A DNA stretch of 64,000 nt from Streptomyces brevispora (GTDB lineage: Bacteria > Actinomycetota > Actinomycetes > Streptomycetales > Streptomycetaceae), in NCBI RefSeq assembly GCF_007829885.1, contig NZ_VIWW01000001.1, positions 558,001 to 622,000 on the forward strand. Reading direction: 5' to 3'. The position numbers and the translations under genes are program-made. Within the stretch, counting starts at the first letter, position 1. Each line of letters starts with the position of its first letter. Of the stretch, positions 1-8,891 are shown piece after piece. Below the pieces are notes generated by a model, which worked only from the letters and a program-made list of their open reading frames with translations, ran no database searches and was not told the DNA's origin.

Positions 1-394
1 GGCCGAGCGGCAGTGAGGCCGGGACGAGCCCGACCCAGAGGAGTACGTAGACGGCGCCGGGAGCCGGATTGCGGTCCGGGTCGGCCGGGCCGAGGAGGAG
101 GTACAGCACGACGAGGATCGCGGCGGCCAGGCCGAGCGCGCGGGCCGCGATACGGGTGGGGCGGGCGTCGGCCGCGCGCTGGACGGCGTCCGGCAGCGGG
201 CGGCCCGCCAGATCGCCGCGGAACCGGGAGGTGGACCAGAGCAGGCCGAGGGCGAGAAAGGAGACGAAGAGCGCGGCGAAGGCGCCTGCGAAGGCGTAGA
301 AGGGCGAGAGGGGCAGATCGTGCTGGGCGCCGGTGCCGTGAGCGAGAACGCTCACGGCACCGGCACCGGCACCGCTGCCCGGACCAGCCGTCAC
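1..394 (-). CDS. Membrane protein of unknown function (3' end beyond window)
   Basis: Only the N-terminal part (about 131 codons) lies in the window. It starts at GTG 394, whose GTGA overlaps the stop codon of the lipoprotein gene upstream, so the two are probably translationally coupled. At least two hydrophobic segments are visible: one near residues 33-55 following a PLSPFYAFAG stretch, and one near 95-110 (AAAILVVLYLLLG), with a third beginning at GAVYVLLWVGLVP. I do not recognise a named family. As last visible member of the beta-helix/cupredoxin operon it probably works at the membrane with those two exported proteins; that is inference from position. Confidence 0.7.
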   Translation of the reverse strand, partial: MTAGPGSGAGAGAVSVLAHGTGAQHDLPLSPFYAFAGAFAALFVSFLALGLLWSTSRFRGDLAGRPLPDAVQRAADARPTRIAARALGLAAAILVVLYLLLGPADPDRNPAPGAVYVLLWVGLVPASLPLG

Positions 395-1278
395 CGTACG
401 ACAAGTTGGGTCAGGAGCAGATCGGACTCATGCGTCTCGACCTCGAAGAGCCCGGTGCGGTCGGCGGTGAACGTGAGGGTGACGGTCTTGCCCGCGGGCA
501 GCCACGCCTCCTTGTCGTAGCCGTGGACGTGAAGGGTGTCGTCGCGGTCGCTGCGGATCCTGAGCCGCACGGTCCGGCCCTTCTTGATCTCGGCGCGCCC
601 CGGCGCCGGGCTGACCTTTCCGTCGTGGACGGAGATCTCCAGCGTGGTGTCGGGGTCGGGCTCGGCGGGGGTGGATGCGGGGGCGCTCGTCGCAGTGGTG
701 GTGAGGGTGGCGGTGGCCTGGACCGGGGTGGAGCCGACGGCCCAGGCGGTGTGGTCGTCGGCGTAGAGGCGGGCGGTGAGTCCGGTGCCGCCACCGGCGC
801 TGCGGATCAGCGACTCCGGCAGGTGGAACCAGGCTCCGTACACCCGGGCGAGCGGATGGCCGTCGAGGAAGAGCCCGGCGTGGCCCCGCCCCAGGAGTGC
901 GCCGCCGCCCACGCTGTCCGGGGTGAACCGGAAGTTCCGTACCGAGAGGTGGACGTTCCAGCCGTCCTCCGAGTCCGGCCGCACGGTGACGCTCACCTCG
1001 GGGGCGCCCTCGGCATCGATCTGGCGCAGCCGGTGACCGGAACCGTCGCCCGAGGTCAGGAGCCGGCCGACGCTGCCGGTGGCCTGCTCGTGGCTGGTGC
1101 CCGGCTTGTGGTGCGTGGTGGCCCGGCCACCGCAGGCGCCCACGCCGAGTGCGAGGGCGACCGCGGTGAGCACGGAGAGGGCAGCCCTGCGGCCTGCCCT
1201 CAGCCGCGGGGCGGCCGGTGCCCGACCTTGACCCTGACCCTGGCCCTGGCCCTGGCCTCGACCCTGAATGCCTTTCAC
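391..1278 (-). CDS. Cupredoxin-like secreted lipoprotein
   Basis: 295 residues. The start GTG 1278 overlaps the upstream stop as GTGA. Residues 8-18 are a Gly-Gln repeat encoded by a hexanucleotide run, followed by Arg-rich residues, a hydrophobic stretch and a lipobox LGVGAC with Cys49, so the product should be exported and lipid-anchored. The C-terminal 110 residues look like a small cupredoxin-type beta-sandwich (TTLEISVHDGKVSPAPGR, then LRIRSDRDDTLHVHGYD and a LPAGKTVTLTF strand). One HVHGYD motif is visible, but I cannot show a complete copper site. Function is unknown; the neighbouring beta-helix and membrane genes suggest a cell-envelope assembly. Confidence 0.72.
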   Translation of the reverse strand: MKGIQGRGQGQGQGQGQGRAPAAPRLRAGRRAALSVLTAVALALGVGACGGRATTHHKPGTSHEQATGSVGRLLTSGDGSGHRLRQIDAEGAPEVSVTVRPDSEDGWNVHLSVRNFRFTPDSVGGGALLGRGHAGLFLDGHPLARVYGAWFHLPESLIRSAGGGTGLTARLYADDHTAWAVGSTPVQATATLTTTATSAPASTPAEPDPDTTLEISVHDGKVSPAPGRAEIKKGRTVRLRIRSDRDDTLHVHGYDKEAWLPAGKTVTLTFTADRTGLFEVETHESDLLLTQLVVR

Positions 1279-3482
1279 GAAGCGTCTCCGTCCGGGGAGG
1301 GGTCGGTGGCAGGGGACGCCTGCGTCGCCGAGGTGCCGTCCGGGGCGGGGGCAGGGGCGGTACCGGCAGCCGAAACCTGGTCCGGAGCGTGGCCGGAGGC
1401 CTGATCCGTACCCGCACCCGTACCTGCGCCCGCGCCCGTGCCCGCGCCCGTGCCCGCGATCGCGTCGGGATCCGGCGCCCCGGCATCCCGCTCTCCGTGG
1501 CGGGCGGAGGCCACCACGGCCCACACCACCCAGACCACGCCCAGCAGTCCCCGCACCCAGGCGGGGCTCAGCGGAATCCACGGGATCATGAACACGCCCT
1601 TGTCCAGCGCGTCGAGCAGCGTGAGCGCGCCCAGCACCACCGTGGTCCAGCCCAGCACCGGCCGCTCCCGGCGCAGCACCAGGCCGATGCCCGTCCACCA
1701 GAGCCCGGTCAGCAGCAGTGCGACGGCGGGCAGGTACGAGGAGGCGAGTCCCATGGTCGATCCGGCGACGTCCAGCCCGAGGCCGATGAGGCCGAGGACC
1801 GTGGCCGCCGTGGCGAGCCTGCTCGATCGCAGCCTGCGCCACCACAGCACGCCGCCGACCAGCACGAGGACCACCGCGATGCCCAGGGCCGCCTGCAGTT
1901 CGATGCGCTCGATCCCGCGTGCGCCGTACCAGTCGCAGCCGGCCGGCAGCCGGCGCGCCTGCACGTTGTAGTCGGCGCAGACGAGCAGCTGGGCGAGCTT
2001 GACGGGTTCGCCCACCAGCCGGTCGGTGCTGCCGGTGACCGCGCCGCGTTCGTCGCCGCAGGCGGGCAGCGAGCGGGGCGTGGAGGCCCCCGTGTCCGAC
2101 TGCCAGCAGTTGCCGTCGCCCTGGCCGTCCCACCACACATCGGTGCGGTTGGGCCGCGGGTTGCCCGCCTTGTCGACGCCGAGGTGGTTGTCGGCGTACC
2201 GGTTGTGGTGCGAGGTGTCGGTCTGCTTGCCGAGGGCGTTCTCGCCGCGGATGAAGGCGGGTACGGCGCTCAGGAAGAAGGCGGCGCGCTGCTGCCCGTA
2301 GACCCAGTTGTTCTCGTAGATGTTCCAGTTGCCGCCCGCGGTGATGATGCCGCTGCCCGGCGGCAGGGAGATCTGCGGGCAGACCACCCCGTTCTCGTAC
2401 CCGCGCTCGACCGGCGGCTTGGCGCAGGTGCCGTCGGCGACGTACCGGTAGTAGTCGGCGTTGTTGTCGTGGATCAGGTTGCGCTCGAAGCGGGCGTGGT
2501 TCTGCGGCAGCCCGGGGTGGCCGGGGAAGGCGCTGTCCATCGAGGCGCCACCCATGTTGTGGTCGAACTCGTTGTCGTGGACGTAGACGGAGTCACCCGC
2601 GGTGCCGGAGTAGCCGACCATGTTGTGGTGGCTGCGGCAGCCGGTGATCTCGATCGAGTAGCGCGGGACCTTGTAGCCGTAGCCGTCGTTGATGTTCGAC
2701 GCGCTGCCCGGGTAGATGCCGGAGTCGCCGTTCCCGTACGACTCGCAGTTCTTGTAGAGGCCGTGGTCGCCGGCGAAGGTCAGGAAACCGTACTCGTCGT
2801 TCCAGCGGGTCAGTACGTCGTCGATGACGAAGCCGTCCTGGGCCAGGATGTACAGCGAGTTGAACGTGGTGCGCTGGGCGGTGAAGTTCTTGAAGTAGAC
2901 GCCGTCGGAGCCGTCCGCCCGGATCGCGTTGAGCTTCCGGTACTTGGCGTCGATGACGACGTCCGTGCGCTCGGCGCCGGTGCCCTCGATCTGGAGGTCC
3001 TTCTTGCCGAGGATCGCCACCAGGTTCTGGTTGTGCGGGCACTTCGCCTGCTGGGCGTAGCTCAGGATCTGGTAGCCGAGCTGGGAGTTGGGGGCCTTCA
3101 GCCGGGTGCAGTCGCCGGTCGGCGCCGGCAGTGAGGGATCCTCCTCGTAGAGGCCGGGCAGGATCGCGATGTTCTTCCCGGGCTCGGTGACCGCGTCGAC
3201 GGCCTGCTGGAGATGGCGGTAGCCGGACTTCTGGCAGCGGTCGAAGAGCGTCAGGTTCCTGGACCGCAGGGCCTCGGGGAAGGCCGATATCCGGTGTTCG
3301 AAGTCGGCGCGGTCGCTCTTGCAGACCAGCAGGTCCGGCTCGCCGGTGCGGTGCACGGGGACGCTGCCGGTTCCGTCGGGCAGGGTGACCGGCCGTTCCT
3401 CGTGCGCCTGGGCGGCCGGAGCCGAGAGAAGGGCGACGACGAGCGCCGCCAGTACCACCAGAAGTCTTCGTGTCCACGACAT
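1275..3482 (-). CDS. Secreted right-handed beta-helix protein with C-terminal membrane segments
   Basis: 735 residues. ATG 3482 is chosen because it begins a clear signal peptide (Arg-Arg, hydrophobic core, AQA cleavage motif near residue 27); the reading frame runs a little further upstream without a better start. Residues about 60-470 have the short, Asn/Gly-rich recurring strands of a pectate-lyase-like parallel beta-helix (for example YGNGDSGIYPGSASN, VHDNEFDHNMGG, FERNLIHDNNADYY). Residues about 535-670 hold several hydrophobic segments with Trp-Arg ends, so the helix is probably displayed outside the membrane. The last 65 residues are an Ala/Gly/Thr-rich tail. The arrangement recalls NosD-type periplasmic beta-helix proteins, but substrate and partners are unknown. 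The stop overlaps the lipoprotein start (GTGA). The gene is divergent from hmgA. Confidence 0.8.
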   Translation of the reverse strand: MSWTRRLLVVLAALVVALLSAPAAQAHEERPVTLPDGTGSVPVHRTGEPDLLVCKSDRADFEHRISAFPEALRSRNLTLFDRCQKSGYRHLQQAVDAVTEPGKNIAILPGLYEEDPSLPAPTGDCTRLKAPNSQLGYQILSYAQQAKCPHNQNLVAILGKKDLQIEGTGAERTDVVIDAKYRKLNAIRADGSDGVYFKNFTAQRTTFNSLYILAQDGFVIDDVLTRWNDEYGFLTFAGDHGLYKNCESYGNGDSGIYPGSASNINDGYGYKVPRYSIEITGCRSHHNMVGYSGTAGDSVYVHDNEFDHNMGGASMDSAFPGHPGLPQNHARFERNLIHDNNADYYRYVADGTCAKPPVERGYENGVVCPQISLPPGSGIITAGGNWNIYENNWVYGQQRAAFFLSAVPAFIRGENALGKQTDTSHHNRYADNHLGVDKAGNPRPNRTDVWWDGQGDGNCWQSDTGASTPRSLPACGDERGAVTGSTDRLVGEPVKLAQLLVCADYNVQARRLPAGCDWYGARGIERIELQAALGIAVVLVLVGGVLWWRRLRSSRLATAATVLGLIGLGLDVAGSTMGLASSYLPAVALLLTGLWWTGIGLVLRRERPVLGWTTVVLGALTLLDALDKGVFMIPWIPLSPAWVRGLLGVVWVVWAVVASARHGERDAGAPDPDAIAGTGAGTGAGAGTGAGTDQASGHAPDQVSAAGTAPAPAPDGTSATQASPATDPSPDGDAS

Positions 3483-3541
3483 ACGCCGGAGAGTAGAGCA
3501 TTGTTCAACTTTTGAAACCCCCTCGCGCACCACGGATGCCG

Positions 3542-3580
3542 TTGACTCCCCCTCAATTCATTCCTACGGTTATCCATAGG
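3542..3580 (+). promoter_or_regulatory. Probable hmgA promoter with overlapping palindrome
   Basis: TTGACT (3542-3547) and TACGGT (3565-3570) are separated by 17 bases, a good vegetative promoter about 35 bases before the hmgA start. An imperfect inverted repeat, CCTACGG-TTAT-CCATAGG (3563-3580, six of seven arm positions paired), covers the -10 element and could be a repressor site. The GntR gene after hmgA is the obvious candidate regulator, by inference. A GGGAG ribosome-binding site follows near 3595. Confidence 0.5.
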
Positions 3581-3604
3581 ATTCCTTCGGCACCGGGAGC
3601 GCAC

Positions 3605-4933
3605 ATGAGCGGTATCGAGCAGGCGAGGAAGACGGCGGAAGGGCTGGAGCATTCCGCCGGTTTCGGCAATCAGCACAGCTCGGAGGCGGTGCCGGGGGCG
3701 CTGCCGCACGGCCGCAACTCGCCGCAGCGCGCCCCCCTGGGGCTCTACGCGGAGCAGCTGAGCGGCTCGGCCTTCACCGAGCCGCGCGCCCACAACCGCC
3801 GCTCGTGGCTCTATCGGATCCGCCCCTCCGCGGCCCATCCGCCGTTCCGCCGGATCGACAACGGCACCGTCCGCACCGCCCCGTTCACCGAATCCGTCCC
3901 CGATCCCAACCGGCTTCGCTGGGACCCGCTCCCGGAACCCGCACCCGGTACGGACTTCCTGTCCGGTCTGTGGACGCTGGGCGGCAACGGCGACGCGGCC
4001 CTGCGCAGCGGCATGGCCGTGCACCTCTACCACGCCAACACCGCGATGACCGAGCGGGTGTTCAGCGACAGCGACGGCGAGCTGCTGATCGTCCCCGAGC
4101 AGGGCGGTCTGCTGCTCCGCACCGAACTGGGCCTGCTGCGCGCCGAACCGGGCCATGTGGCGCTGATCCCGCGCGGTGTCCGCTTCCGGGTCGAGCTGCT
4201 CGACGCCACCGCGCGCGGTTACGTGTGCGAGAACTACGGTCAGCCCTTCGTCCTCCCCGAGCTGGGCCCGATCGGTGCCAACGGCCTGGCCAACGCGCGG
4301 GACTTCCTCGCCCCGGTCGCCGCGTACGAGGACGTGGAGCGCCCGGTCGAGGTGGTCAACAAGTTCTGCGGCAACCTCTGGTCGGCGACGTACGACCACT
4401 CGCCGCTCGATGTGGTCGCCTGGCACGGCAACCACACCCCGTACGTCTATGACCTGCACCGTTTCAATGTCATCGGCTCAATCAGCTACGACCACCCGGA
4501 CCCCTCGATCTTCACGGTGCTGACCTCGCCGTCGGACACCCCCGGTCTGGCCGGGGTCGACTTCGTGGTGTTCGCGCCGCGCTGGCTGGTCGGCGAGGAC
4601 ACCTTCCGGCCGCCGTACTTCCACCGCAATGTGATGAGCGAGTACATGGGCCTGATCGAGGGCGCGTACGACGCGAAGACGGCCGGCAAGGGGGGCTTCG
4701 TGCCCGGCGGCGGCTCGCTGCACAACATGATGTCGGCGCACGGCCCGGACCGTGAGACCTTCGACCGGGCGAGCTCGGCGGAGCTGAAACCGCAGAGGAT
4801 CGACGACGGCCTGGCCTTCATGTTCGAGACCCGCTGGCCCGTCACGGCGACCGGGCAGGCCGCCACCGCCGGACATCTTCAGCACGGCTACGACGACGTG
4901 TGGCAGGGTCTGAGCCGCAACTTCAGGCCGTAA
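3605..4933 (+). CDS. hmgA: Homogentisate 1,2-dioxygenase
   Basis: 442 residues, the usual family length. It opens the homogentisate ring to maleylacetoacetate with Fe(II) and O2 in tyrosine/phenylalanine catabolism, in the cytoplasm. The N-terminus carries the typical YMSGFGN-like element as [10 protein letters not shown], and the C-terminal half has the metal-site region around residues 335-380 ([26 protein letters not shown]). ATG 3605 (MSGIEQ) has a GGGAG Shine-Dalgarno sequence 7-10 bases upstream; the frame is open further upstream but without such support. The next gene on the strand encodes a HutC-type GntR regulator 54 bases away. No other tyrosine-degradation gene is in the window. 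Confidence 0.95.
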   Translation: MSGIEQARKTAEGLEHSAGFGNQHSSEAVPGALPHGRNSPQRAPLGLYAEQLSGSAFTEPRAHNRRSWLYRIRPSAAHPPFRRIDNGTVRTAPFTESVPDPNRLRWDPLPEPAPGTDFLSGLWTLGGNGDAALRSGMAVHLYHANTAMTERVFSDSDGELLIVPEQGGLLLRTELGLLRAEPGHVALIPRGVRFRVELLDATARGYVCENYGQPFVLPELGPIGANGLANARDFLAPVAAYEDVERPVEVVNKFCGNLWSATYDHSPLDVVAWHGNHTPYVYDLHRFNVIGSISYDHPDPSIFTVLTSPSDTPGLAGVDFVVFAPRWLVGEDTFRPPYFHRNVMSEYMGLIEGAYDAKTAGKGGFVPGGGSLHNMMSAHGPDRETFDRASSAELKPQRIDDGLAFMFETRWPVTATGQAATAGHLQHGYDDVWQGLSRNFRP

Positions 4934-4987
4934 CGCCCCCGTCTCCCCCGCCCGACTCCCCTCCCCTCCCCCTCCCAGCGACGAAGA

Positions 4988-5797
4988 ATGCAGGTGACTC
5001 AGGTGACTCACGTCCCACAGAGCCCTCTGAAGCCCTCCGCACCCCAGGGGGCCGCCTTCGCGCCCGACTCACTGGTCCTGAACCGCAAACTGCCGCTCTG
5101 GTACCAGGTCTCGCAGTCGTTGCGGGCCTCGATACTGGGCCGCACCCCGGACGCCACGCTGCGGCTGCCGACCGAGGAACAGCTCGCCGCGCACTACGGC
5201 GTCAGCGTCCTCACCATGCGCCAGGCGCTCAAGGAGCTGGAGACGGAGGGGCTGATCAGCCGGCACCGGCGGCGCGGCACGTTCATCGAACCGCGCGCCC
5301 GCCGGGTGTCGCCGGTCCGGCTGCTCGGCTCGATCGACGCGATCGTCGCCCAGCAGTCGGGCGAGCTGACCACGGTGCTCGACCACGGCCCGTTCCCCGT
5401 GCCGGGCGATGTCGCGGAGCACTTCCCCGGCTGCGCGGAGGTCGTCGGCTACCGGCGGCTGCGGTGCGACGAGGAGAGCGGCGAGCCCACCAACTGGGCC
5501 CGGAACTGGATCCATCCGGAGGTCGCGGCCGGGCTCGACCCCGCCGATCTCGACCGCTGGCCGATGACCAAGGTGCTGCGCGACCGCGTCGGTGTCCGGA
5601 TCGCGAGGATCACCGACACGGTCGAGGCCCGGCTCGCCGACCCGGTCACCGCCGATCTGCTCCGGGTCCCGCTGCTCAGCCCGATCCTGTACTTCACGGG
5701 CGTGACGTACGACGAGAGCGGCCGGGTGGTCGATGTGGCGCAGATCCGTTACCGGGGCGACCGGTTCTCGTTCTCGGTCACGGTGGAGGCGCACTGA
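4988..5797 (+). CDS. GntR-family (HutC/UTRA) transcriptional regulator
   Basis: 269 residues. Residues about 38-105 form a GntR winged helix-turn-helix (LWYQVSQSLRASI, LPTEEQLAAHYGVS, LTMRQALKELETEGLI, RRRGTFIE). Residues about 120-265 are a UTRA-type effector domain (LLGSIDAIVAQQ, VGYRRLR, SPILYFTGVTYD), as in HutC, FarR and TreR. Effectors of this group are often small acids or sugars. It follows hmgA by 54 bases on the same strand, so control of homogentisate catabolism is plausible; that link is inference. ATG 4988 is the first start, and the Gln/Val/Thr-rich first 20 residues may be unstructured. Confidence 0.88.
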   Translation: MQVTQVTHVPQSPLKPSAPQGAAFAPDSLVLNRKLPLWYQVSQSLRASILGRTPDATLRLPTEEQLAAHYGVSVLTMRQALKELETEGLISRHRRRGTFIEPRARRVSPVRLLGSIDAIVAQQSGELTTVLDHGPFPVPGDVAEHFPGCAEVVGYRRLRCDEESGEPTNWARNWIHPEVAAGLDPADLDRWPMTKVLRDRVGVRIARITDTVEARLADPVTADLLRVPLLSPILYFTGVTYDESGRVVDVAQIRYRGDRFSFSVTVEAH

Positions 5798-5912
5798 CGT
5801 CACGGCCGCCTCCCCGTCCCGGCCCACCGCGCAGACGCCCTGCCGCCCTCACCGGCGGCGCCGTTACGATGCCGGGGAAGGCGGCAGACGTGGCGACGGG
5901 GAGGACGACACG

Positions 5913-7130
5913 GTGGCAGCACCGGCAGCGGCCGGCTCCGGGGAGGGCCCGTGCGGCCCGCTCCTCGATGACCTCATGCCCTGGTCCGTACGGCCGTTGC
6001 GGACCGGTCGCCGCTGGGTGACGGCCCCGGACGCGGCCTCGCTCAGGGCCCGCTGGGAGCGGCTGGTGCGGGCCGGGGACGCCGAGCGCGAGCGGCTGTT
6101 CGCACCGACCCGTTCCCGTACTCCGCGGACTCCGGTGGCCGCGTTGCCCGGACAGACCACCGGGACCGGCCGGTTCGCCCGCGAGCCGGGCCCGTGCCCG
6201 GAGCCGGTACGGATCCTGCACGGCCCGTTCGACGAGCAGTGGCTGCTCCCCGACCACCGGCTGATAGACGTCGCCCGTCCGGAACTGTGGCGGGTCGCCG
6301 ACGGGCACCAGCTCTTCGCCGTCGAGCACGGCCGGGTCCCCCAGGACACCGGTCCCGCCCTGTCGGTGACGGCGCTGCTCCCCGACGGGCACTCCCCCGC
6401 GGGCCGCCCCGGCCGGATCCGCCCGCTCTACCGGCGCCCCGGCGGCCTCGAACCCAATCTGGCGCCCGGACTGCTCACGCTGCTGCGCGGCCGTCACGGG
6501 GACGCGGTCTGCGCTCGGTCCGTGCTGGCGTGGATCCTCGCGGCGGCCCGTCACTCCCCGGCCGGCTGCGTGGTGCCGCTGCCCGCGGACACCGCGCACT
6601 GGTCGACGGGCGTGGAGCTGGGGCAGGAGCTGCTGCGGCTCCAGTTGCGCGGGGCCCGCGGCGGGGAGCGGCCACGGCTGCCCGGCGGGCGCCGCCCCTA
6701 TGTGCGGGCCGCGGTCCCGCCCGTACCGTCGGCCCTGTCGTACGACTCCGGGGAAGCGGTGCTGGCCCTCGGCACGGGCCGCATCTCGCCGGTGCCCGCC
6801 GGGGCGTGGGAGTTCCGGGTGGGCGGCGTACGGATGCTGGAGCTCTGGTTCGAGCGGCGTACGGCGGTGGCCGGGGCGGATGGGCTGGAGGCCCTACGGC
6901 CACGCGTCTGGCCGCAGGAGTGGACGTCCGAACTGCTGGAACTGATCACGCTGCTCGCCCTGCTCGCGGAACTGCGGCCCCAGCAGGACGAACTGATGCA
7001 CGGTCCGCGGATCGGTGCGCAGGAGCTGCGTGCGGCGGGAGTGCTGCCGGTGGCGGCCGCGGCACGGCGGCCCGCGTCCGTGCTCGATCATCAGGAGGAG
7101 GGCCCGGACGGCCAGTTCGCGCTGCTGTGA
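5913..7130 (+). CDS. Orphan protein resembling the specificity domain of type ISP restriction enzymes
   Basis: 405 residues. GTG 5913 is chosen because a GGGGAGG ribosome-binding site ends 8 bases upstream; the frame upstream of it looks non-coding. The C-terminal third (about 255-370) has the pattern I associate with the LlaBIII/LlaGI C-terminal specificity region (ALSYDSGEAVLALGTGRI, WEFRVGGVRMLELWF, EWTSELLELITLLALL). No helicase, nuclease or methyltransferase motif is present here or in the adjacent genes, so it cannot be a complete restriction enzyme. I believe standalone homologues of this size occur across Streptomyces. Its role is unknown. It ends 9 bases before the converging TetR gene. 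Confidence 0.65.
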   Translation: MAAPAAAGSGEGPCGPLLDDLMPWSVRPLRTGRRWVTAPDAASLRARWERLVRAGDAERERLFAPTRSRTPRTPVAALPGQTTGTGRFAREPGPCPEPVRILHGPFDEQWLLPDHRLIDVARPELWRVADGHQLFAVEHGRVPQDTGPALSVTALLPDGHSPAGRPGRIRPLYRRPGGLEPNLAPGLLTLLRGRHGDAVCARSVLAWILAAARHSPAGCVVPLPADTAHWSTGVELGQELLRLQLRGARGGERPRLPGGRRPYVRAAVPPVPSALSYDSGEAVLALGTGRISPVPAGAWEFRVGGVRMLELWFERRTAVAGADGLEALRPRVWPQEWTSELLELITLLALLAELRPQQDELMHGPRIGAQELRAAGVLPVAAAARRPASVLDHQEEGPDGQFALL

Positions 7131-7139
7131 CGGGCGCGG

Positions 7140-7850
7140 CTAGCCGCGGCCGAACGAGTCGAACAGCCGGGTGAGCGCCCGGTCGAAGACCTCCTCCAGA
7201 TCGATCGGCCCGGGGTCCTCGGCGAATCCCGCCGCCAGGCGCGGATACTTCCCGGTCGAGATCTGACTGATCAGATAGCCGGTACGGGCGGCCTGCTCCT
7301 GCTCCTCGGTCCAGGGCAGCGAGCGACTGCGCTCCGCCGTGGCGATCTCGTTGGCGGTGTAGGTGGTGACCACGCCGTTGACCATGGCGATGAGTTCCAT
7401 CTTCTCGCCGAACCGCGCGTCCACCCCGTCCAGACAGCTCAGCGTGTATTCCAGATACCGCAGGGTGTTCGGGCTGAATCCGTACACGGGTGACATCAGC
7501 CGGGGCACCCAGGTGTGGCGGTGCATCATCCGCCGGGCCTGATGGGCGAGGGCCAGGATGTCGGCGCGCCAGTCGCCGGAGGGCTCCGGGTAGTCGTACC
7601 CGGCACTGACCGCGTCGAGCATCAGCTCGTACAGGTCCTCCTTGCGGGGCACGTAGTTGTACAGCGACATCGTGCCGCAGCCCAGCTCGGCGGCCACCTT
7701 CCGCATCGACACCGCGTCAAGGCCCTCCGCGTCCGCGATGCGCACGGCGGCTGCGGCGATGTCCGCACGGCGATACGCGGGCCGCGGCCCGCGGCCGGCC
7801 CGTTCCGGACGCGCCCAGATCACTTCGGGTACAGCGGGTCGCTCCACCAT
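7140..7850 (-). CDS. TetR/AcrR-family repressor divergent from the DrrAB-like exporter
   Basis: 236 residues. The N-terminal helix-turn-helix lies around residues 28-72 (IAAAAVRIADAEGLDAVSM, LGCGTMSLYNYVPRKEDL). The rest has the all-helical TetR_C type seen next to drug exporters. ATG 7850 has GAGGTGA about 8 bases upstream. The gene is divergent from the ABC transporter across a 63-base gap that contains a 17-bp inverted repeat, repeated inside the first codons of the transporter gene. Negative autoregulation and repression of the exporter are therefore the likely mode of action; the inducer is unknown. Confidence 0.9.
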   Translation of the reverse strand: MVERPAVPEVIWARPERAGRGPRPAYRRADIAAAAVRIADAEGLDAVSMRKVAAELGCGTMSLYNYVPRKEDLYELMLDAVSAGYDYPEPSGDWRADILALAHQARRMMHRHTWVPRLMSPVYGFSPNTLRYLEYTLSCLDGVDARFGEKMELIAMVNGVVTTYTANEIATAERSRSLPWTEEQEQAARTGYLISQISTGKYPRLAAGFAEDPGPIDLEEVFDRALTRLFDSFGRG

Positions 7851-7878
7851 TGATCATCACCTCGACCACCATGGTAGT

Positions 7879-7938
7879 TACGTACACCGTACGTAGTGCG
7901 GTACGGTTACGGCATGACAACTACGTACACCGTACTTA
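7879..7938. promoter_or_regulatory. Paired 17-bp TetR operator-like palindromes
   Basis: TACGTAC-ACC-GTACGTA at 7879-7895 is a perfect 7-3-7 inverted repeat. A second copy, TACGTAC-ACC-GTACTTA at 7922-7938, has one arm mismatch and lies within codons 3-9 of the ABC ATPase gene. The two starts are 43 bases apart, about four helical turns, so two dimers could bind on one face. Assignment to the adjacent TetR protein is inference from divergence and shape. Confidence 0.65.
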
Positions 7939-8891
7939 GTGAAGGTCTGGAGAAGCGCTACGGCGAGGTCCACGCGCTGCGCGGCCTCGATCTGGCCGTG
8001 GCCGAGGGCACCGTCTGCGGAGTGCTGGGGCCCAATGGCGCCGGCAAGACCACAGCCGTCCGGGTGCTCACCACGCTGACCGCACCCGACGGTGGCAGCG
8101 CCCTGATCGCCGGCCACGACGTGGTGCGCGAGGCCGGCGCGGTACGGGCGGCGATCGGCGTCACGGGACAGAGCGCCTCGGTCGACGGCGAGCTGTCCGG
8201 CCGGCAGAACCTGCGGCTCTTCGCGAAGCTGCTCGGATTCCGGGGCGCGGCCGTGCGCAGCCGGGCCGACGAGCTCCTCGAACGCTTCGAGCTGACCGAC
8301 GCGGCCGACCGCCCGGCCCGCACCTACTCCGGCGGGATGCGGCGCCGGCTGGACCTCTCCGCAAGCCTGCTGGCCCGGCCGCGGGTGCTGTTCCTCGACG
8401 AGCCGACCACCGGGCTCGACCCGCACAGCCGCAATCAGATCTGGGCAGTGGTACGGGAGCTGACGGACGGCGGCACCACGGTCCTGCTCACCACGCAGTA
8501 TCTGGAGGAGGCCGATCAGCTGGCCGACGACATCGTGCTCGTCGACAGGGGGCGGGCGGCCCACCACGGCACCCCCGCCGAGCTGAAGGCGGCGATCGGC
8601 AGCTACGCCGAGGTGGTCGTCGGCCATCCGTCCGCACTCGTGCCGGCCGCCGCCGTGCTGGACCGGCTGACAGGCACCGAACCGGTTCTCGACCACGAGC
8701 GCCGCACGGTGAGTGCCGTCGCCTCCGACCCCGCACTCACGCTGCTCCGGATCGTCCGCGAGCTGGACGCGGCGGGCGCGGCGGTGGTCGACGCGAGTCT
8801 GCGGCCGCCCACCCTCGACGAGGTCTTCCTCCGGCTGACCGGCCGCGACACCGGCCGTACCGTCCCACCGACGAAGGAGATGGCGGCATGA
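7914..8891 (+). CDS. Daunorubicin-resistance-type ABC transporter ATP-binding protein (DrrA-like)
   Basis: 325 residues. It is a nucleotide-binding subunit that powers export through the membrane partner encoded next. Walker A is GPNGAGKTT (39-47), the Q-loop region GVTGQSASVD follows, the signature is YSGGMRRRL (near 136) in place of LSGGQ, and Walker B with D-loop is LFLDEPTTGLD (near 157). TTQYLEEADQLAD carries the H-loop position as Gln, as in many DrrA-type proteins. ATG 7914 lies between the two operator copies. The stop overlaps the permease start (ATGA). Substrate is unknown; I see no biosynthetic cluster nearby. Confidence 0.93.
   Translation: MTTTYTVLSEGLEKRYGEVHALRGLDLAVAEGTVCGVLGPNGAGKTTAVRVLTTLTAPDGGSALIAGHDVVREAGAVRAAIGVTGQSASVDGELSGRQNLRLFAKLLGFRGAAVRSRADELLERFELTDAADRPARTYSGGMRRRLDLSASLLARPRVLFLDEPTTGLDPHSRNQIWAVVRELTDGGTTVLLTTQYLEEADQLADDIVLVDRGRAAHHGTPAELKAAIGSYAEVVVGHPSALVPAAAVLDRLTGTEPVLDHERRTVSAVASDPALTLLRIVRELDAAGAAVVDASLRPPTLDEVFLRLTGRDTGRTVPPTKEMAA

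Noticed and set aside
13..3134. Long plus-strand open frames rich in Arg, Gly and Ala
   Set aside because: They are opposite real minus-strand genes with signal peptides, a lipobox and overlapping starts; their composition is a by-product of high GC.
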